Positions 59,664-64,000 of a DNA stretch of 64,000 nucleotides are shown one piece after another (positions within the stretch are counted from its first letter, which is position 1; every line of letters begins with the position of its first letter). Both the position numbers and the translations under genes were made by a program. A model generated the notes under the pieces. That model searched no databases, was not told the origin of the DNA, and saw only the letters and a list, made by a program, of their open reading frames with translations. The DNA is taken from positions 248,001-312,000 of the forward strand of contig JAEUWP010000366.1 in the NCBI GenBank assembly GCA_018524725.1, read 5' to 3'. The DNA is from Podaxis mareebaensis. Lineage: Eukaryota; Basidiomycota; Agaricomycetes; Agaricales; Agaricaceae.

Positions 59664-60174
59664 TGTGCAGAGTAAATGCAATGGTCGGTGGATGAAGAGA
59701 GTAAAAGGGACTGGATGATTTTTTTCGAGTCATTGGCTGAACCCGTAGAAATCGATCGGAAGGTTGACCCGTGTGTGCGGAATGCAAGAACCCTAACCCT
59801 AAATTGGTGTTATGTCGGCGCGATTCTGACCACATGTTGACATTCATCGGCAAATCTGGTTCGACGGGACTCCTTTTACCTGAATCGATAAGCCGAGGTG
59901 GATTAATTCTAACAGCCCATTAATAACACCGCTGTGATGTAACATAGAATCCATTCTCCCCGCGCCCCAGGCACGTCCGCTTCCGGACCAGTATCTTCAG
60001 CGAGTTTTCACCGGTAAAGGCAGTCGGGGCAAAATGCTGGAGGACCAAGACGGGTATTGTATTATGGAGATGTACATGGCATCAGCAAGTTGGACACATG
60101 ATGGTCAAAACTCACAAGGGACAAAACATGAAACGCAAAAGGTATCTACATGAGCGGCAGAAACCTTATGTGGA
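59664..60174. other. Intergenic region with a telomere-like repeat
   Basis: This is the PDX1 promoter and the mL49 3' flank. It holds two perfect CCCTAA units in a row at 59791-59802, starting 128 bp upstream of the PDX1 ATG. No gene is supported here. Confidence 0.5.
59791..59803. repeat. Two-unit telomere-type (CCCTAA) repeat
   Basis: CCCTAACCCTAAA matches the fungal telomere unit on one strand. Two units arise by chance fairly often, but similar 'telo boxes' act as promoter elements in some eukaryotes. It is about 130 bp upstream of the PDX1 start. Confidence 0.4.
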
Positions 60175-60626
60175 CTAGAATCCCCGTGCTTTGAGCCATT
60201 CAATGACCTCGTTTTTCCACCTTCCACCGGTGATGACAACGTTTTTGCCGTGTTTGACCTCTACCTTTACACGGGCGGCCTTACTGGAGGCAACCTTGAA
60301 GAGGGTAGTGCGGAGGTCCTGTGCAAGAGCCTGGGTGATGCGAACAAATGTCAGATGCGGGGAGACCGGTTGTAAGCGGGCATGGCAGCGCTCACATGAG
60401 CTTGCCCATCAACATTTCGAATCAGGATGAAATAGCGTGTGCCGTTATTTCGAATGTCGGAGTAGACAGGGAGATTGCCATTGCTGTTTCGTGGGACGAA
60501 GTATGAAAGGTTTGAGGATGAAGAAGGAGAAGCGGCGGGGAGCACGTGTTGTGCGGCAGGCTGGGAGTAGTTGCGTGCTTGGAGAAGGGCACGAAAAGGG
60601 ATGATGCGGTGGAGGAGGGAGGGCAT
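60175..60626 (-). CDS. IMG2: Mitochondrial large ribosomal subunit protein mL49 (IMG2)
   Basis: IMG2/mL49 is a mitochondrial 54S ribosome component that also contributes to mitochondrial genome maintenance. The start at 60626 gives MPSLLHRIIPFRALLQARNY, a basic, Arg/Leu-rich mitochondrial presequence. LSYFVPRNSNGNLPVYSDIR and TRYFILIRNVDGQAH form the first half of the mL49 core. One intron (near 60330-60395) follows; the second exon reads DLRTTLFKVASSKAARVKVE and NVVITGGRWKNEVIEWLKAR, ending GF at 60175. The spacing of FVPR, ILIRNVDG and the final GxWK(N)EVIxWL matches the family. A longer frame reading upstream of 60626 has no presequence character. It is divergent from the next gene with a 256-bp gap. 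Confidence 0.9.
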
Positions 60627-60882
60627 GGTGGTGGTGGTGTAGTGCAACAGAAAAAGTGCCTGACAAGAGACAAGGGCCCAAAGAGGAAGGACACCGCCAC
60701 AGGATATGAGATCTTCCTCCGTTACGTAGCTATGGCAGTCACACATACTGCGTCTCCGTCTCGCTTCTGTCAGTCTCACTCCAGTCCAATATAAGCAATG
60801 CATCCTTTCAACTCTTCCTTTCTCTCGCCCCATCTACAGCACCCACCTCCACCCTACACCCACACCCACACCCTCTCTCCAC

Positions 60883-61357
60883 ATGACTTTGCCCTGGTCT
60901 TCTCCCCCTGTCTCTCTCTGGGACTGTACGTCGACTTGCTATTGTTCCCCGTTGCTCGCTAACCAACTCTCTAGTCCCCCCTTCTCCCTCAGACACCTCT
61001 TCGTCCTCTTCAACCGATTTACCCCTAACACCAATCACCCGTCCTCAGTCTGCCCCACTTCACGTCGTCTGCAATGCTCCCCTCGTTGCACCTATCCCCC
61101 TTCCCTACCATTCTCCAACCTTCCTCCAGTTCGATCTCCCAGATATGGATGAAGATCTATCACGGCCTCCTTACATCAAACAGGCGCCGAAGCGCAAGCG
61201 CGATCCTGATGAACAGCCTGATGCTGTCCCCCCAAAGCGACCGCTCCTCACTCGGACTCGGTCAAATCCTTCCACACACCCCAGTTCTCGCCGCTCAAAA
61301 CAGCACGCTCCATGCGCACGGCATAGCAATCCCCGATTGCTGCAGCGACCTTTCTGA
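60883..61357 (+). CDS. Short disordered protein with a basic NLS-like motif, unrecognised
   Basis: Two exons, 60883-60925 and 60975-61357, are joined through a 49-nt intron (GTACGT..CTCTAG). The product, about 141 residues, starts MTLPWSSPPVSLWD and is Ser/Thr/Pro-rich (SDTSSSSSTDLPLTPITRPQ). A basic motif follows (KQAPKRKRDPDEQ) that looks like a nuclear-localisation signal, then TRTRSNPSTHPSSRRSKQ and a short tail. No folded domain is evident. The splice is plausible, and the frame stays open across 340 bp after it, but T/C-rich DNA alone can leave long open frames, so reality is moderate. Alternative upstream ATGs near 60798 fall in a different frame. Confidence 0.5.
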
Positions 61358-61944
61358 TGATACTTGTCACACTACTGTGGAAGTTTGATTGACGTCACGG
61401 AGGCGAGAAGTCTCTGAACTTTTGGTCAGTCTACATACGGTGCCCTTTCCATTGCTCTCAAGCTCATTCTATCTTCTCTAGTTCATTACTCTTCTTCTGC
61501 CTTGCATTATACCTCGCACGATCCTTCCCTTAATCGGGTATTTGATCCACATGCCTCAGCGCCTCAATTCATATATGGCCTGACCGCTCGGATCCTCCGG
61601 CCACCGGTTGCACCTATTCTCGTGCTCCATGTGCACATTCTGCACAGAATCACACATTCACACCTCACACACCGGGTCTTTGACCTACATTCGCAGCACA
61701 ATGCTCGCCATCCACACGGTGTCGTGATAAAGCCGTCGTTATTCTACCCGACCGCAATAATAGAACACCGTTCTCATCGCGGAGCGAGCAATTCACATAT
61801 CATATCAGCATCATTTGTATTGCTTCTAGATGTCAATTACCATGCATATATTTATTCTCGCGCTACTGTGGTCCGTTCTCTGCTCACTTGGGAACGCGTA
61901 TATGCTTCATTGGCCTAGATTGGGAGCCGTGAAATCTGGAGGCT
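61358..61944. other. Gene-poor region
   Basis: There is no supported gene here. A 138-codon frame at 61502-61918 is His/Leu-rich with no domain. One TGACGTCA palindrome lies at 61390-61397. Confidence 0.45.
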
Positions 61945-62520
61945 TTAGGCTCGTGTGATTCTTCCTCTCACCCGCATGTCACTGTTAGAGATATCGGTGC
62001 CAATACCCTGATCCATACACAGGCCGCCCTCGTGATTTGCGATCGCAAAAGGAGTTGTCGGTGACACACTCCAAAGGGCTGTTTTAGCGTTGGAAACGAT
62101 GTAACCAATATCCTTCTTGACTCCTGTCTCTGTCCTCTCCCACTGATCCTGATACCCGCGCATCCATGCCCGTGTCTGGTAGTCAAAGGCTGTTTCTGCT
62201 GCATACAGCGACTAAAATGATATCACTATCATAATCTGATGATACACGCCCCTGTTAATACAACAGTCTACACACATGTGCCAGAATGCACCTCGGTGTT
62301 AATACTTCCTACACTCGGTCTCGCGTCTTCTTGCGCCTGATGGTGACGCTGATAAGACGTCGATTGGACTGATGAAAATATTCCAAGGAAAGCACTACCA
62401 ATGCGTTTTCCTCCAGGTTGACCACTGCAGGATGACTATTGCTACGACTGGCAGTGGCATGGCACATGCCGGTATTGACATTGGTGGCATCACCACTTCT
62501 CTCATCTACATCAAATCAAC
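61945..62520 (-). CDS. Possible C-terminal part of an unidentified gene (partial model)
   Basis: A last exon at 61945-62211 reads SLYAAETAFDYQTRAWMRGY, then QDQWERTETGVKKDIGYIVS, WSVSPTTPFAIANHEGGLCM and ends DMRVRGRITRA with TAA. An acceptor (TTTTAG) begins it. The residue mix (Trp, Tyr, Gly, Asp) looks like a real folded domain. Upstream, two different frames are open between about 62290 and 62520. One contains HPAVVNLEENALVVLSLEYF and VTIRRKKTRD; the other contains GGKRIGSAFLGIFSS and EDARPSVGSINTE. Each can splice into the last exon in phase. I could not find a convincing start codon, so this may be a decayed or mis-modelled gene. The family is unknown. Confidence 0.4.
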
Positions 62521-64000
62521 TGACCTAGTATGACTGGATATCGATCACCAGTGTAGCCGTGGATTACATTAATACCACACGTTCATGATAGTATCCATAC
62601 CCGCATGATACATTCCTTCGGGAAGGAGATCCTGGTCTGAACAGGTATTGTGACATTATAGTTGCGAGATATTTCAACTGCCAGCGTTTGCCGGTTGGAC
62701 TGAGCCCATGTAGTCAGCGCCAAGGTCAAGAGTTCGGCGTCAATCTACCAGTTTCGAAAGGTGCGAAATGCATGGTGTATCCAAGTGGGATTCCCGATTT
62801 CCCATCGCTGCCGTGTCCCACATATGTGCGTATTATGCGGCCATGGTCCGCCATGCCCTGGTCGCACGTTGCACAGTGAATGTGCCGTGCCTTGTTTGTC
62901 ACTGGCTGAAACGAGTAACCATCGCGCCCAGCCCCCGCATTTTCTTCCACCAGACTCGGGCTTGGCGGCTGCGTTTTCTTCCACTCAATTCGGCTGCCCG
63001 GATCCTGCATGAATCATGCCACGCGAGCACGAAAATCAAACCATAAAGGATGCTAACTTATTCTGCTCCGTCAACGGTCCGCTCATTCAGTCTATTCGCA
63101 ACAGCGTGACTTTTTGAATTTTTCGTATTCAAGCTGTATAAGTCCCTGCCAAACCACGTGAGGCGCAACCGACAGTTACGAAATGCTGTCTGTGCTAACA
63201 ACAACCGATCAATCCAAGGCGATCCACAACTCTTAGAGGCCGTTGAAACCCGTGCATTAGAAACTCGCCGCCTCAACTCATTTTTGTACGGCCCCACACC
63301 CAGGGCTCTGGTCGCGTTTTGTCGAGCCTAGAAACCCGCTTGGTTCTATTATGAAGGATGACGCGCGTTTTGTGGCCGGTATGATCGCAGATAGCGCGTA
63401 GAGTAATGGTAAAAACGACTTGCTCATTTTTCAGGTGTATACATATGGCGCTCCGAGGGGGGCAAACCTGAACCAGGTGTCTCAGGTTTGAATACCGCAT
63501 ACATATAGCGCATCGAATTACACCCCCATCAAGCGCTCCCGCAACTTGATTGTGGCGTCCCAAGTTCCAACAGTGCGGTCAAAAGCCACAGGTGAGCATA
63601 CGGCGATTAATTGATCGACCTTCAACAATTGAAACTGAAAACGGCGGCCGCCTTACAATTACGGTCTACCAGCTCAAGCCTGCACCTTATTATCTGCTAC
63701 TATACAGTATAATCTCGACATAGTCGAGGCCGCCGGCCGGTTCCATTTTCACCCCGACATGCTTCTAGCCAAAGAACACTGGAACTTTAATCTTTGGTGC
63801 GCAAGAACCTTAGCAATCAACACGAGCGCCCACGAAGCAAGCTCAGAGGTGCAGTCGGTCTATATATTGTCGATTTTTAGGCAAGTCTATCGAAGGACAT
63901 CGAAAATCTGCCCCCTACTAGAAGTTGAGGAAGGCGTTCTAACGCTGATGGTCCTAACATTTATATGATATGGCGCTATGTACGTTGGTCTTATCTCGTT
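62521..64000. other. Gene-poor right end
   Basis: No gene is supported in the last 1.5 kb. Open frames of up to 96 codons occur on both strands, with no domain and no splice-supported continuation. The upstream part of the 61945-62520 gene may extend into it. Confidence 0.4.

Noticed and set aside
61502..61918. 138-codon plus frame in the right-end gap
   Set aside because: It is His/Leu-rich from CA-rich DNA, with no motif, no splice context and no recognisable start context.
1..64000. Search for transposons, long terminal repeats, CRISPR arrays, or a biosynthetic cluster
   Set aside because: I saw no transposase, reverse transcriptase, long direct or inverted repeats, spacer arrays, or NRPS/PKS/terpene-type core genes. 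The content is dispersed housekeeping genes.

Overview
The window reads as a nuclear chromosome segment of a filamentous basidiomycete, most likely an Agaricomycete. The evidence is the gene content (Argonaute, striatin, class II cAMP phosphodiesterase, SFT2, PDX1, fungal HDOD/DUF3445), very dense short introns of about 48-75 nt with GT..AG borders (five exons in the 64-residue TMA7 gene), short intergenic spaces and genes on both strands. I see no rRNA, tRNA, CRISPR array, intact transposon or prokaryotic operon. Gene spans run from start codon to stop codon and include introns; most exon joins were worked out by hand from splice signals and protein continuity.

Left part (1-20,000): a truncated secreted S9-like serine hydrolase, TMA7, a striatin (STRIPAK scaffold), a class II cyclic-nucleotide phosphodiesterase, an unrecognised protein, a LigB/DODA-type extradiol dioxygenase, a PKA-type catalytic subunit, a WD40 protein and a haem-dependent N-demethylase-like (DUF3445) membrane protein.

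Middle (20,000-46,000): nitronate monooxygenase, cytochrome c haem lyase, the Brix-domain ribosome assembly factor SSF1, an unrecognised conserved-looking protein, an F-box protein, the splicing factor SYF1 head-to-head with the Rab geranylgeranyltransferase alpha subunit, a very small Cys-rich (metallothionein-like) gene, then an EDC4/Ge-1 decapping scaffold in tandem with an Argonaute.

Right part (46,000-64,000): SFT2, glyoxalase II, a Gly/Ser/Pro-rich single-pass membrane protein, SRP receptor alpha, a cyclin L-like protein head-to-head with an RS-domain protein, a new 61-residue three-exon small gene, pyridoxal phosphate synthase PDX1, mitochondrial ribosomal protein mL49, a short disordered protein with a basic NLS-like motif, and a gene-poor end with one possible gene fragment.

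Most genes are core housekeeping functions with no obvious shared pathway. Three groupings stand out: the antagonistic cAMP components PDE and PKA within 10 kb, the adjacent post-transcriptional silencing genes EDC4 and Argonaute, and the splicing-related cyclin L/RS pair sharing one 50-bp promoter gap. I did not find a convincing undescribed multi-gene system. The best new objects are two tiny spliced genes that a length-filtered gene caller would miss.
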